A stretch of 64,000 nt of DNA, from positions 3,844,001 through 3,908,000 of the forward strand of contig JAHWDD010000006.1 in assembly GCA_023897205.1 (NCBI GenBank), given 5' to 3'. This DNA is from Exophiala sp. HKRS030. Its lineage: Eukaryota > Ascomycota > Eurotiomycetes > Chaetothyriales > Herpotrichiellaceae. Positions 11,135 to 23,160 of this stretch are shown here, one piece after another (positions within the stretch are counted from its first letter, which is position 1; the number at the start of each line of letters is the position of its first letter). Made by a program: the position numbers and the translations under genes. Under the pieces are notes generated by a model. The model saw nothing but the letters and a program-made list of their open reading frames with translations. It was not told the DNA's origin and did no database searches.

Positions 11135-12702
11135 ATGCACATCACAAGCACTCTACCGGTGTTGGCGTCGTTGGCAGCAACCAGTGTCGCAGAGACAGTG
11201 CTCGGAGTATACTTCTTCTCTCGCCACGGTGACCGGACTGCCAAAGCTACGCCCCCATCACACCTGACGGATCTGGGCTATGCTGAAGTCTTCACCTCAG
11301 GCACATTCTACCGCAACAGATATGTCGCGGAGAATGCCACGCGCCAGATCTACGGCCTCAGTCCCGACATTGTTTCGGCGTCTCAGATCACCGCTTCAGC
11401 CCCGGCCGACGGTGTGCTTCAGAATTCAGCCATGGGGTTTTTGCAAGTGCGTTGTCTCTTCTGATGTTGTCTGCGGTGATTGATGCTCGCTCGATGGAGA
11501 TAGTTGTGACTAACCCAGTATGTTTCAACCAGGGGTTGTATCCTCCGGTCGGCAGCACGTTAGGCCAACAGACATTGCGAAATGGTACTGTTGTGGAAAG
11601 CCCTTTGAATGGTTATCAATTGGTTACACTGCAGCAAATCACCAACGGCGCCAACAGTGAGAACAGCGCTTGGCTTCAAGGTTCCACCAACTGTGCCAAT
11701 GCTCAGATTTCGTCAAACAATTACTTCACCTCGACTGAATATTTGACAACCTTGGCCGATACCGGAAACTTTTATTCCTCATTGTCTCCAATGATCAATC
11801 GTACCTTCAACTCCGCCCAGACCAGCTTCAAGAATGCGTACACAATTTACGATCTTCTGAACGTTGCCTCCATCCACAACAGTAGCAGCAATTTTCCCAA
11901 TGCCGATCTCCTGACGCCAGAGACATTCTTCCAAGCCCGCACACTCGCAGATCAGCATGAATACGGTCTCGCGTACAATGTTTCCGAACCCATCCGCGCT
12001 GTCACAGGTGCCATTATGGCAGGTCAAGTTGTCGAAGCCCTCAACGGAACCATCACTGGTCTAGGCAAAAACAAATTCAACATCCAATTTGGAGCATATG
12101 CGGGCATGTTGTCATTCTTCGGTCTTGCTCAATTGCCCCAAGTGAACCCCGATTTCTACGGCATACCCGACTATGCCTCAAGCTTGTCCTGGGAACTCGT
12201 CACCAACGCCACTGTGAACGATTCCTCCTTTCCGTCAGACAACGACATCAGTGTTCGTTTTTATTTCCACAACGGAACGACCAGCGAGTCTTCACAACCA
12301 GTCGAGTATCCTTTGTTCGGAACGAACCGCAGCCCGTTGCCCTGGAGCGATTTCACCGCAGCAATGGGCAAGTTCAGCATCTCCGGCCAGGATCAGTGGT
12401 GCCAGGCTTGTGGAAACAGTACCGGAGTTTGCTCTCCAAACGCCTTAGGGCTTGGGAACTCCTCTGGTATTGGCACAAATTCGGCTGATTCCACTTCCGA
12501 GAATGCCACTGGTGGTATCTCCAAAGCTGTCGCAGGCGTCATTGGTGCGATGGTCACACTAGGTGTTGTTCTTAGCTTGGAACTCCTTTTCATATTTGTT
12601 GGTGGCTATAAGTTGGTGAGTAAGAGGAGGCTTATGAGGACGCTCAGTGTGGATAGTGCTCCTGCTGGAATGGCGAAAGGCAACGTGGAGCCCAAAGTGT
12701 AA
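11135..12702 (+). CDS. Membrane-anchored histidine-acid-phosphatase-like protein
   Basis: Two exons (11135-11446, 11533-12702) give 493 residues. A signal peptide (about residues 1-19) precedes the histidine phosphatase motif RHGDR, with the nucleophile His at residue 31. The middle is rich in N-glycosylation sequons. A hydrophobic segment at about 436-463 followed by KRR indicates a C-terminal type I membrane anchor, so the catalytic domain would face the lumen or exterior. The family normally has an HD (or related) motif supplying the proton donor; the matching place here reads GAYAGMLSFFG at residues 291-301, without His or Asp. It may therefore have weak or altered activity. The length is usual for fungal acid phosphatase/phytase relatives with a tail anchor. 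It stands alone in a 2-kb gap. Confidence 0.82.
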
Positions 12703-13215
12703 TTGTATCCTGCATTCCTGGTCATGGTATATGCTGAAAAGTTTCGATACCTATCTCGAGGGGAAGTCGAGTATAACAAAAGTACCTCGTCGCTAGAAGT
12801 GCTGCATGACATAGATATCCATATCAAGGTTATTATCCCGCAAGCCATGCTTGTAGGCGATCGTAAAAGCACATTTCAGGACGATACTCCTGACCATAAC
12901 TCGACTTTGACAGTAGGGCGCATCAGTTCTGGCTAGAAGGCTTGTACGACGAACGAGTTGGAATCCTTGGTATCAACACATTGGACAGATGTAAGAGCTT
13001 CCACATGCATCCGGATTGATGATTTTAGGCAAGTTCAAAGCCGACCATACTTTCGTTGTGCTAAGAAAACCCTCGGATGGATATCAGCTCGTTTGCCGTG
13101 GTCTAATCATTGGACAACATCTTGCACTATGAGCCTGCAAGACAACAATGCAAGACCGAGAGCTCTCAAGTATCTCGCACCAATGTAGCTAACAAAAGAG
13201 GATTCCATGGGGGAT
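12703..13215. other. Intergenic; possible 3' exon of the neighbouring regulator
   Basis: Convergent gene ends lie here. On the minus strand an open frame at 13107-13355 reads like protein (GQVGVAVIPKVIINRT, IIEVLDLSRSPMESS) and could be an alternative C-terminus of the Zn2Cys6 gene at 13216-14479. No independent gene is seen. Confidence 0.4.
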
Positions 13216-14479
13216 CTACTTAGATCCAATACCTCGATGATGTTCGTCTTGGGTATTGTCGTGTGGTCTTGCGCCTGGAGCGTCCTGTTGATGATGACTT
13301 TGGGGATTACTGCGACGCCGACTTGTCCACCCAGGCTCTCGTAAACCAGTAGCATGATGTGGGTAGCTTGCGAGTAGACGGCGAGATTCGTCTATGTCTT
13401 GATTGAGCCAGGCCGTCGCCTGGTCCCAATCGGTCGTCATCCGCGGGGGCCACGCCTTTGAGGTTGAGGAGCTGGTGGAGGGCTCATTACGGAAAGGGTT
13501 TGTGGGTCTTTGTGCCTCATGTGTCTCCAAAAAGTCCAGAGTGAGTAATTGCCCTTGGTCGAGACTATAGTCGTGATTAGCCTCAATGCTGACAGGAGTA
13601 ATCTTTGCTCGCCCTCACCGTGAACTTGTGGCATTTCTGGCACTCAGATTGTCAGCTGGAGAGGACAGAGTCTATCATTACATACATTCGTTAGGCCCAA
13701 GTCATGAGAGTTTTGGCAGAATATGCCGAAGGGGGTTACGGAGAGTGGAGGCGGTATACCGTCAACTCTGGATCGATGGTATCAAGGGACGGTAAGGTGG
13801 TGTTACCATGTGGAGATGTCCCTCCATCTATGCCATCCGGTCGAGATCGATGGAACATGGGAGGTTGAGATGGCCACGATGAAATGGACAAGCCCCCGCC
13901 ATGCGAACCACTGGGACCAGGATTGGATGTCCCGTCGCTTTGAGAGACTTGTTCAGCGAATTGGAGCAAAGCAGCCAGGCCGTTGTCCTCGGTGATGTCG
14001 TCTTCATCCAAATCGAGATGGAGGTCGTGCTGGGAAGATCGCAAGTGATGCAAGATTTGTATTGCTTGACCACCAGTAGTGCTGCGAAGGATGTGGAGAA
14101 GACGCTGATGTTGAGACAGCCTTTCAGACAACAGTAGTGTCTCAGCAGTACTGCCTCTGATACGGCGCCTATCTTTACCATGATCGTAGTAACAATTCAA
14201 TTTCTTGTCTATACATCGCGAGCATGGTTGTCGACCATCACATTTCGACTTCTTGCTCTTGCACTCGTTGCAAGCCAATGTGACATTGCTTCGTTGGCGG
14301 CGGGCAGGTTTGGACGATTCTGCAACTGGTGTGACTTCAGGAGACTTGGTACCCAGTACCTGTGGTCGAGGTAGTAATGGCCGCGGCGTTGAGGATTCGT
14401 CGGTATTGAGTAGCGCGGCTTCGTCGAGTGTTAGTGGCGATGACGTAGCAGAATTGAGATCTCCCCATTGCGATGACAT
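13216..14479 (-). CDS. Zn2Cys6 transcription factor, C-terminus uncertain
   Basis: The first exon (13760-14479) is clear. It encodes an acidic N-terminus and a zinc cluster C70-x2-C73-x6-C80-x5-C86-x2-C89-x6-C96 followed by a basic linker (HGKDRRRIRG) and Leu-rich helices. A three-exon model (13760-14479, 13619-13671, 13216-13564) keeps the frame and gives 373 residues; exon 3 contains a coherent stretch LDQGQLLTLDFLE and DWDQATAWLNQDID. The last 40 residues are low-complexity, while another minus-strand frame that continues to 13107 looks more protein-like, so the 3' end may be spliced differently or frameshifted. Zinc cluster architecture and length fit a small fungal regulator. No target can be named; the nearest genes are the phosphatase-like protein and, far away, veA. 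Confidence 0.65.
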
Positions 14480-17400
14480 TTCCAGGATATCAGCGAAGGC
14501 ATAAGTAATGCCTAGAAGTAGCGAAATCGGTGATGGAAACAGCGAGGGATCTCCTGGGCAGAATCATCCTGCCACCGATGCGGCATGAGGACAATGTGGA
14601 AGCGTTTTAGGAGCGGTTTCGCTTCTGGAGGTTCAGCCAACAACCGGTCGGCAAACGAGCAGAATTGGAGATAGATTACAAAAAATACCGTGGACAGGTA
14701 GGGGAGCAATGAATGCGATTGTTCAAAGTCGTCAAAGCTAGTGGCGATCTACTTTGAATGAAGTGTCCAAGGTGAAAGAGGAGGAAAATGTTTCCGTCGA
14801 TTGCATCTCAATCTAGACGAGTCAGACGCTATGCTGGAAGCTAACGCTCGCGATTATACTTCCGGTCGACGTCCATTGGTAAAAGAAAACCGTAAGTGGG
14901 CACTGCTGGACTCTGGACACCCGGATCATGTACCATTCATTGATTGAGATGAAGTGTGGCGTTGACAGCGTTTCTCTTGCGCATGAAAATGGTGTGATGG
15001 CTGGCCAAAGAGGACAGGTTTCTGGTTCCTAGCATGTACATGAATCGACATGAGAAATTGAGGTGGGAGTGGGAAACAACATTGGAGGTCGTTTGGCAAG
15101 GTATAGGTAGGCATGTTGAGAACTTGAACGTTGCTCTATAGGCGATCTAGCTTAGGGCCGGAAACTTAAAGCCAGTATGCTCGGGATAGGAGTGTACGGG
15201 TGAGTGATTTTGGTGATGGTGATGGTGGCGGCTGTAGTTGTGGCAGGCTGGTCGCAGAGAGATCTGGACTCTCCTCCTTAGGTGATGCTCTGGCGCGCGG
15301 CATCCGGCACCCCAGGGATCGAGTCCGAAGCAATCCTTGTCCAATGAGGTGTACTTCTCAAGAATTAGGGGTTGCTTCTTGGAGGCTGGCAACAGCATAG
15401 CCGGAAAATTGATGCGAACAAGACTGATAAGATAATGATATAGTTAGCTAGCCTCACGCGTTGTGCCGAAGAATCTTGATGCACATCGTCCAGGCGTCCA
15501 GAAGCATCATCTTGATCATCATCCACCGATTTCAATGTTGTGTGTGTGCGGGATTCACGATCACCCCAAAACGGACACTCACGTGCTTCAACAATAATGA
15601 GGAAGTCGCTCGGCTTTTGACGACAAACCTGATTCCGAGGCAGGAGCGATCTCGATCGACAAAATCCCCTCCTTTCTTGGGGCGCGCAGCATCTTCTTCT
15701 CACCTGGTCAGCGATGGGCAGCACACCACCACACCACCAGACACAACCTGAGTTGCATAATTTAGCTTCTCTTGTGCAATTTGCCAAGCTAGGACTTGGG
15801 ACGACTTATATCAAACTCACTCAGAATTCACCCTACGAGATCTGGTCATGCCACTCTTGTTCATGATCCGCGTTCATTCAGCTTCTGTGAACGTGTTCGG
15901 CAGTTCACCATCAAACATAACCATACCGTCATATCTATGTGAACTTTGGTTCGACACTGGTAGTGGATCCCACTACCTTTACCTTACAACAAGATGGTGA
16001 GAAAAAGGACGGAATCACTGCCATACCTGTGAAAACACTATCTCGGCCGGAACGAGAACTTGAAAATCCCAAGCTACGCACTGTAATAAACTCACCATGT
16101 TGCCCCTGCACGTGCAACAAGCCACTACTAGCATACAGAGACAGACGTGACTGGCAACAGGCGAACAGTGCAGTGTACGCAGGTGCCGAACGGAGCTTGA
16201 GCCGCTTTGCCGGTTGGGACATGACACTATTGAAAGCAAGACCAGCACAGGACAATAGGAGAACTTTGTTTGTCAGGCTTGACGGGTCTTTGACAGAGTC
16301 CCAGACCGGTGGTATGAGACAGGTGTGGACCTTTCAATTCAAGCCAGGAACAAGTCGTAACCACGTTTTTACCACACCTGAGTTGAGACCAAGCGGTGCT
16401 CCGAGCCTACAGATTACAGATAAAGAGATTGCTGGCGGAATTCACAGACCCGGCTTTATCTCAATTTCCTGTCGTCGATCAACACGACCGCCGACAGATA
16501 ACTCTAGACTCCTGCATATTATTTCTGAATTGGTCAACAGAAGAAGCGGCATAGATTGCAACCAATAAATGTTCATGCTAGCAGGAGTCAGGAATGGAAG
16601 GACTCAAACGACTGCCACGATGCCGGCTGAAATTTGACAGGCAGCACAGACCGAAGATTGTTCGCGTCGTACTTGTCATTCCCCTTCCTCGGGTTATGCA
16701 GTCATGGCTTTTCGGGAAAGCCAAAAGTGCAAGGACCACCACTGACGTGGAGTTCCGTGCAAAAGAAGGTTTGGAACTCGGCTGGTGTACGGAACAAAGA
16801 AAGCTGACCTCAGAAATCTAACCTTTCAATTGAACTCCTGTGACGATGACGTCGTTCCTTAACCAGCTTCGGGTGGTGTGGTCAAAACTATCAATGGACT
16901 CAAAGGAATCAAGTCCACGGGGCCGAACACAGTGCATGGTTAGCCCGTCGCCTTTAAGCTTGCGAGATATTACAGCTACCTTGCGAGGCGTGACGCCGAG
17001 GAGGGCTCTTGTGGGAGCCGACGGCATAAGCGGGTTACTAGATGGGTGGTTGGACCACCCGTGGTTAACAGCAGTGGCTTCTGTAACTTGTCCGCAGACT
17101 CTGTACTCGGCGATAGCAGGGCCAATAGCAGGATAACAATGACTCAACCTAAGTAATGAGTCCCATCCACCACCGACGCAGGTATGGGTTTTGGACGGCC
17201 ATCTCGCAATGTTGGCCCTTCTACAGAAGGTCTCTGTGGTCTCTATATAATAATCCAAATGCATATGACCATACATACCTATGTATGAAGCTTTTGAAGC
17301 CAAGAGGCCCACTCTCGTAATAAAGGGGCAGGTTTGGTGCGATAGTCATAGTAGCTCAATGCGACCCAAGTGCCTCAGAAACCAACTCCGGCGGCATTCA

Positions 17401-17635
17401 ATCCTCACAGGACGACGCAGATGCGGGTGCCTTATAGGCGTCTGGGTCTTGCAGTATCTTTAGAACCAACGGGGCCCGAGAGCCTTCAGATAGATCAATG
17501 ACTGTAGGTGATGAATTAATTATGCTTTGACTCACCATCTCACCTCTCCCGCGTCTCCCTTTCCTCCTAACATATAACGGGTGTGAACGATATACCCCAC
17601 CCTCGCCGACGCGGTCACCTGGACTTCTGGTCTAA

Positions 17636-17735
17636 GTAGGTACTTAGTTACTTAGTTAATTAGTTAGTCAATTACAGAGGTCGATGATGCCTACTGCAGC
17701 GTTCTCCCTCTCCCTAGCTACCTAGGTCGTTAGTT
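17636..17735. repeat. TTAGTTA/CTTAGTTA degenerate tandem repeats
   Basis: Runs such as TACTTAGTTACTTAGTTAATTAGTTAG recur with small variations, and again near 17730. This is simple-sequence DNA of slippage origin by appearance; a short related run (AACTAACTAACTAACTA) lies near 18023-18043. Confidence 0.8.
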
Positions 17736-17861
17736 ACTTAGTAATAAATGCCCGTCGCCTCATCACCATCGTCCTAGTTAGTCATAACAATGCCGGCGAG
17801 GCCACAGGCAAACTTGTAGTTAGCGAATAATTCGCAATGCACCGGGTACCACGGTTGGTAG

Positions 17862-17966
17862 GTAGGTAGGTACCGTAGGTAGGTAGGTAGTTCGGTAGGT
17901 AGGTAGCCAGGTAGGTAGGTAGCCAGGTAGGTAGGTAGCCAGGTAGGTAGGTAGCCAGGTAGGTCA
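17862..17966. repeat. GGTAGGTA microsatellite and 16-bp minisatellite
   Basis: The tract begins as irregular GGTA repeats and resolves into about four near-perfect copies of a 16-bp unit, CAGGTAGGTAGGTAGC, around 17905-17966. It is directly repeated with no unique spacers, so it is not a CRISPR array. The minus-strand frame through it encodes a repetitive Tyr/Leu/Pro peptide that I regard as incidental. Confidence 0.9.
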
Positions 17967-18095
17967 AGGTACTGTACCATGGGAAAGGTATGCATCCAAG
18001 GTAAGGCATGACAGCCATGTCCATAACTAACTAACTAACTACTTACAGAACTCTCTGTTGTCTGGTCTACACCCCTCGCCCACGGTACAGAGAAA

Positions 18096-18142
18096 AGCAT
18101 TCATGATTATTATCATGATTATTATCGTCATCATCATGATCA
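18096..18142. repeat. Imperfect CATGATTATTAT repeats
   Basis: The segment repeats CATGATTATTAT and drifts into CATCATCATGATCAC. It is a simple-sequence tract with local dyad symmetry. Confidence 0.7.
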
Positions 18143-18309
18143 CTAGTTAGGTAGGTCACGGTAGGGGCACATGACGATCTCAACCCCCCTTTCCCCTCCC
18201 ACCACCCTTTAGACACCTGGGACGGCCGTGTTTCCCTCGTTTATCAATCCGATCGATCTAGTTAGATGAAACATGTCGGGCGGGAAGTTCCCTGGGTTCT
18301 GAGTTCAAT

Positions 18310-18336
18310 ATGGGGAGGGAGGGAGAGAGAGAGAGA
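18310..18336. repeat. GA-rich microsatellite
   Basis: GGGAGGGAGGGAGAGAGAGAGA-type purine tract on the plus strand. Confidence 0.8.
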
Positions 18337-19432
18337 CGCCGCACACTGAAAAGGTTTGGCCCTTTTTCCCTCCTGGCTTGGCTTCGTCTGGTCAGATACC
18401 TATTGTGGTTCTGCCAGTTGGCCCGATCGTTGTTGAGGGGTCGAGCTCGGAAAAAGCGATGCGATCGCCTCGTTAGATCGATCGAATGAGCTCGCCTGTC
18501 CATCTACAGGGCGTGGCCGTGGGGAATCTAGGCGGGTAGAGTCAGTAAGTCGATCGGTCGTCAAAGTTCTATTGTTGTCGGAAACACCCAATTATGTAGA
18601 CACTGCTTAGATTTCAGGCTTGGAGAGCAATAATTATGAGTTTCAGAAGGTTGTACTACCACTTGGGCCTTCCAAAGACTCCAAGACAAGCTCAAGAGAG
18701 CGATGGTGATCAGGGTTTGATTCATCTTTATTCGATTGCATACGGTAGTAACTAATGTCATCAATCAATACTACAAGGCTCAATCGATCAAAGATTCATC
18801 ATGTGAATCCTGTGCAGTTGGAATCAGGTTCCAAAGAGTCGAGTCCCGTTGATCCAATTGCCCTCTCCTTTTCCATGACCAACCCATGAGGAAAATTCCG
18901 AAAACAAAGCCTGTCGTCCCTAGTATGATGCACAATGAATGTTAACTTCCAACCAACGCTCAAGCTTCTCCAAACAATCTGCTATTCTGCGTGTCCAAAC
19001 ATCGGATCTACTCCCCATGGTGGCCTTTCCACTTGTTGTATTCAACAAAGTTGGAATCCTTTCTGATTCCGGAGCTGTGCGCATACTCGTACGGTAACCA
19101 AGAGAGAGAGGATTCACCCCTCGCAACACCAAATTCTACAGCTCTCGTCTAACTATTGGAGGACTGTGATCCACATATTCTGTGTGCTCAATCTTTTCGA
19201 AAGGAAGATATATTCAAGAGAAGCAAAGTTGACGAGCGTGTAGTACCTTTGCCTGCTGATCTGCCCAGAGCAAGGTTTCCTGACGCCAACAAGGAAAAAA
19301 AGGGATATTTTGTGAGAGGCTTCGTATTCGTAAGCATGTCGGTATCGTTGTGATCTTGATCGCCTGTTGGTGAATATCTCCACAATCCACGGCTGCCAAG
19401 AAGAAATCAAGCAAAGACAGCATTCCAAATTT

Positions 19433-20958
19433 TCATCGATAGATATCGTGCCGAATTCGAACATTTTTGTTGGCCTGAGAGCCGTCGGCACGCGGGTAGC
19501 TCATAGGACCGTCATACAGCAATGTTTCAACGCTGTCGTCGTCATCATCGTTATCAGCCTCGATGATCTGATTTGCGCCATCTCCATTTAAATCGGGATT
19601 CCAGAAGAGGCTCGTGGATGGGCTAGACGTTGGAAAGTCTGGTCGTGCACGGTCTTTCAAGGCTCGATCGGCATCATAAGCACGCGAGCTCGCATGCCGT
19701 TTGACTGGTTGATGTTCGCGTGTGTCGTAAAACTCTCGTCGGGGTGTGGGATGAGCACTCGTGCGACTATCCATGATGGGTGGGAGGGCAGGCAATCTTC
19801 TGCTGTCGAATTCAGAAGTAGGCAGATGATAGGGCTCGGGAAGTGCTAGTGGTGGCTGTGAAAGGTTCTTAGACGATGCTCGATGAACAGAAGTATATGG
19901 TGAGGGAACTGGCGAGCCTTCAGGCATCGAACGATTTAGAGTGTTCTGATAGGTCGGCGGTGGAGGGGGCATGGCAGATGATCCAATGGGCACAGGGAGG
20001 CCAGGGCTCGGCATTGACATGCTGACGATTGAAGCCTGACGACTCTGCATGGCAGGATGCCGTTGCAAACTCTCGATGGATTGTCTTCTGACATCGTGGT
20101 CATACTGACTTCCCAGACTGTTCCGGCTGGCAGATCTCGAGTGTTCCAATTGTCTAAAGGTTGCCTGCGGGGTACCTTGGTAGGAACTGTGAGCGTCGTC
20201 TGCATCTCCCTCTGCCAATGGTTGTTTTCGTGAGCGTTTCCTTTGTCTAATGTCTCTTCGGATTCTAACGCGGCAGCCTTGCTCAGCCACCAGCTTACTC
20301 AAGGTTGTGCTGGTATTGAGGCCGGGGAATTTCTTGGCACTGTAGACTTGGAAAGGAATTGACTGCACTTCGAGGCGATTGGCCATGCCTTCATGTCGCA
20401 CGGGAGGTGTGTGTTTGGCATTTGTTGCCCCGGGATGGACGAAAGGCTTGCCCATGTCGGCGTCCTGTTCGTGCTTGACACCTTCGAACAAGGAGAATTT
20501 CAGCCTGTACCAGCCTTCATGCCTTACGGAAAGATCGGGGAAGATGAAATATGCCGCGGGCTCGGGTCGTGTGAGATAGGCAGCACTTGCGACAGCGACA
20601 CCGGTGAGAACAGGTATGGTCTGGGGAGTGTGCATTTTACCACCCGCGATGGGCCGAGCAACTTCCAAACTTGCGTAGAGCATAAATGTAGCGTCATAAC
20701 ACATGGTGATATCAACATCGTTGGCAAAAACCCTGAGTTCAACTACAGGGGAGGATCGACTGGTCTCCTGTCGGCCGAAGCTGGTGAATGTCAGAGGTAG
20801 GCCAAGAAGGTGCAGCAAGACAACTTACACCTAGGACCTGAGCCGCAGGCTCTGGCCTTCTCAGGTTGTTGGACAACCTCAAGGGTATAGGTGATCTCTC
20901 GTCGGTCTACCGTACATCGCTTATGCGAGGACCGCGTTTCGTTGATGGGTTGGGTCAT
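19433..20958 (-). CDS. veA: Velvet regulator VeA, with a single-base frameshift in the velvet domain
   Basis: VeA is the light-responsive core of the velvet complex (VeA-VelB-LaeA), controlling development and secondary metabolism. Exon 1 ends ..[18 protein letters not shown]; exon 2 (from 20780) carries VVELRVF, then [30 protein letters not shown], the [14 protein letters not shown] block and the basic [12 protein letters not shown] nuclear signal, then a long Pro/Ser-rich tail. Using the good GTAAGT donor, the text reads [12 protein letters not shown], the family's canonical string, and then hits a stop because a C run (G run 20748-20751 on the plus strand) is one base short. A donor two bases earlier (GTGTAA) escapes the stop but replaces that string. 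Without this the protein is about 491 residues from the methionine at 20958 (MTQPINETR, the usual VeA start position); an in-frame ATG at 21186 would add 76 residues. Confidence 0.88.
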
Positions 20959-22118
20959 GTTGTAGCACGAGTCTCCGATTGCATATGATCGAATGGGAAG
21001 GCCGTCAAGACACGGCTGTGTGAGACCGGGAATATAAAACCCAGGAAGTTTGGGCCTTAGGACTGGAGGGGGTGTAGCCAGTGCCTGTCCAAACTTGTCT
21101 TTGAAATTAGGTAGAGGCTTTCTGGATCTGGACTCTGGACTTTTGATTGCGGGTAACCGCAAGTCGGATGAACTGTTGCCTTCCATGATTAGTTACAAGG
21201 TCTGCCCAAATGCAACGCGATTGAACCAGGCGTTCGAGCTATCAGATGGAAAAGCTTTGGAAGGGGAAAGTCGCAGGGAAAAAAGGAAATAAATACAGCA
21301 AGATGAAAGTTGGCTAGCAGATATGCGGAGTACAAGGCAGACGCATCTCATAGCATAGACTCCATCTTGAAAAATGCGATTCATCGGGTATCTGTCGGTC
21401 GAGATAGGATGTAACAAGGGCGATTCCACAGGTGGATGGCAGGATTTGACCTCGGACCCAACAGAAAGCACGACCGTGAATGTATTGTTGTAGGCGTTGG
21501 TTGCAGTTGGGCAAGAGGCATGAAACGTGAATGGGGTTACTAACCAGATCGAAAGCCGTTCCCTTGGTTATTCTTACTTGGTCTCAGTTGAGCCTCTCAA
21601 ATGCAAAGTCAGGTCGCGGGAGATCTTCGTTGGTCTGAGTGATATACTTGGTACATCCAGTCGGAGAGATGTAAAGAGGTTGGATCAAGGCGAAATAGCC
21701 ACAAATTTGTGTTTTATGTCCGTCAAATCTTGCAATAGTTTCTAGTCCCAATGTCTCGAGTGATCTGGTTGAGGTTAGGTACGGGCCGGATGAGGATATC
21801 AACTGGTCTTGGGTCGTGTACTGCTGAAGCGACGGTTTGGTGAAATAGTCGGATACACCAGCCAGAGACAGCTGGTCGTAGTGTGACTAGCGATGAAGAC
21901 AATTGAAGATCGCCGGCCTCTGCAAAGTCTAAGTGATGCCGTCCGTTGATGGTATTCTGTAGTCGCTAAGGTCTGCCGGGCCTCACGATTGGGAGCTCGG
22001 GTACTTGTTCGCAGAGAATGATGTCTTGTGGTTCGTAGAAGAGCGGAAAAGACCAGTGGGAAACAGGACAGCGGTGGGAAAAGCCCAAGGGAAGGGAGAG
22101 AGTGTTGAGGGATGTCGA

Positions 22119-22165
22119 GGTCTGGATGTCTGGATGTCTGGATATCTCGATACCTGGACGTCTGG
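22119..22165. repeat. Short direct repeats of GTCTGGAT
   Basis: Three tandem copies of GTCTGGAT followed by decayed copies (GATATCTCGATACCTGGACGTCTGG). Confidence 0.8.
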
Positions 22166-22496
22166 CAACGAGATCAAAAGGACGAAGATTCTGGTTCTGG
22201 GGGAGAAGAGGGAGGTAAGTGGAGGAAGACGGATGATCATGACAGTGCGAAAGCCAGTCAATGTCAAGAAAGTCCGTAATGTGGGTGCAGAGGTAGGGAG
22301 GTGGGTACGAAGGTAGTTCCTTGGCAAGTGTGGTAGTGTACGAGAGTGACCAGGGAAGAGGAACCCACCAGAGCCACAGAGCCACAGTGCGCACCCGCAC
22401 ACACCACGACCACAAGACCAGTGCAATGACCAGTGGCCACTAACCAATAACCACTGTTTAGGGTCTTGGGAAAAAGTTAGAGGAAGGCGGAAGACG

Positions 22497-22540
22497 AGAG
22501 GGGGAGAGGGGGGAGAGGGAGAGAGAGAGAGAGAGACCCA
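22497..22540. repeat. GA-rich purine tract
   Basis: Plus-strand run of GGGGGAGAGG and GAGAGAGAGA units, about 44 bases of nearly pure purine. Confidence 0.8.
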
Positions 22541-23049
22541 GGAGTCCCAGGCTTCAGTACCCAGTTTGTGGGCATCTTGGGTGTACATCGTGGGCGTCCT
22601 GGGCGTGTCCCCAGTTAATGGGACACGCCGATGGACCCCCAGCCCACCCGAGATTCAATGGACAACCAACCAGAAGCCCCTGCACTACCACCCACCAGGT
22701 TAGACAGGCTCCCACGGCTCCTCAGGTGGCTCCACCAAGCAAAAGATCCTCGCTCCTTGCCTGCACGCTGCAGCGGCTCATGCTTGCGTGGGACGCTAGT
22801 AGGCCACTAGTCCAGATGCCGGTAAGCCTGACCCGAAGTGCAAAACCAAGGACAGATTTGACAGCTTGGGTGCTGGTGGGTGCTGTAGGAGGTGTTGGTG
22901 CTGCTGGGACTGTCGGTGCAAAGAACCGGCACTGGTCTGTGCATTGGTGCGATTCGGGGGCAGTTAGCAGTGGCAGTGGCGCTATGGCGCCTGGAGGCTA
23001 GCAGTTACGGGCTAGCCGGGTGGCACACTGGCCCTGGTCCTGGCCACTG

Positions 23050-23160
23050 GAGTCTTGAGTCCTGAGTCCTGGGCTCTGGGCTCTGGGCTTTGGGCTTTTG
23101 ATCAATTCGGGTTACTGCTCACGGCTCACGGCTCTCTGCTCTCTGCTCACTGCTCACAAG
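23050..23160. repeat. Cluster of short tandem repeats (GAGTCCT, GGGCTCT, GCTCACG, CTCTCTG)
   Basis: Several different 7-8 bp units are each repeated two to four times in a row, for example GAGTCCTGAGTCCT, GGGCTCTGGGCTCTGGGCTTT and GCTCACGGCTCACGGCTC. Another set (CACGGTCCACTGTCCACGG) follows at 23257-23287. Confidence 0.75.

Larger units (their letters stand above)
14480..19432. other. Gene-poor interval with simple repeats, left flank of veA
   Basis: About 5 kb without a supportable gene. Frames such as 15939-16568 lack an ATG and any family resemblance. The part from 17.6 to 18.4 kb is packed with TTAGTTA-like, GGTAGGTA-like and GA-rich tracts, listed separately. The left end contains the promoter of the Zn2Cys6 gene and the right end the veA 3' region. 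Confidence 0.55.

Noticed and set aside
15939..16568. A 209-codon plus-strand frame
   Set aside because: It starts at GTG, has no family resemblance and no splice partners, and lies in the gene-poor region.
17862..17966. CRISPR-like appearance of evenly spaced repeats
   Set aside because: Repeats are directly adjacent with no unique spacers, in a eukaryotic genome; it is a minisatellite.
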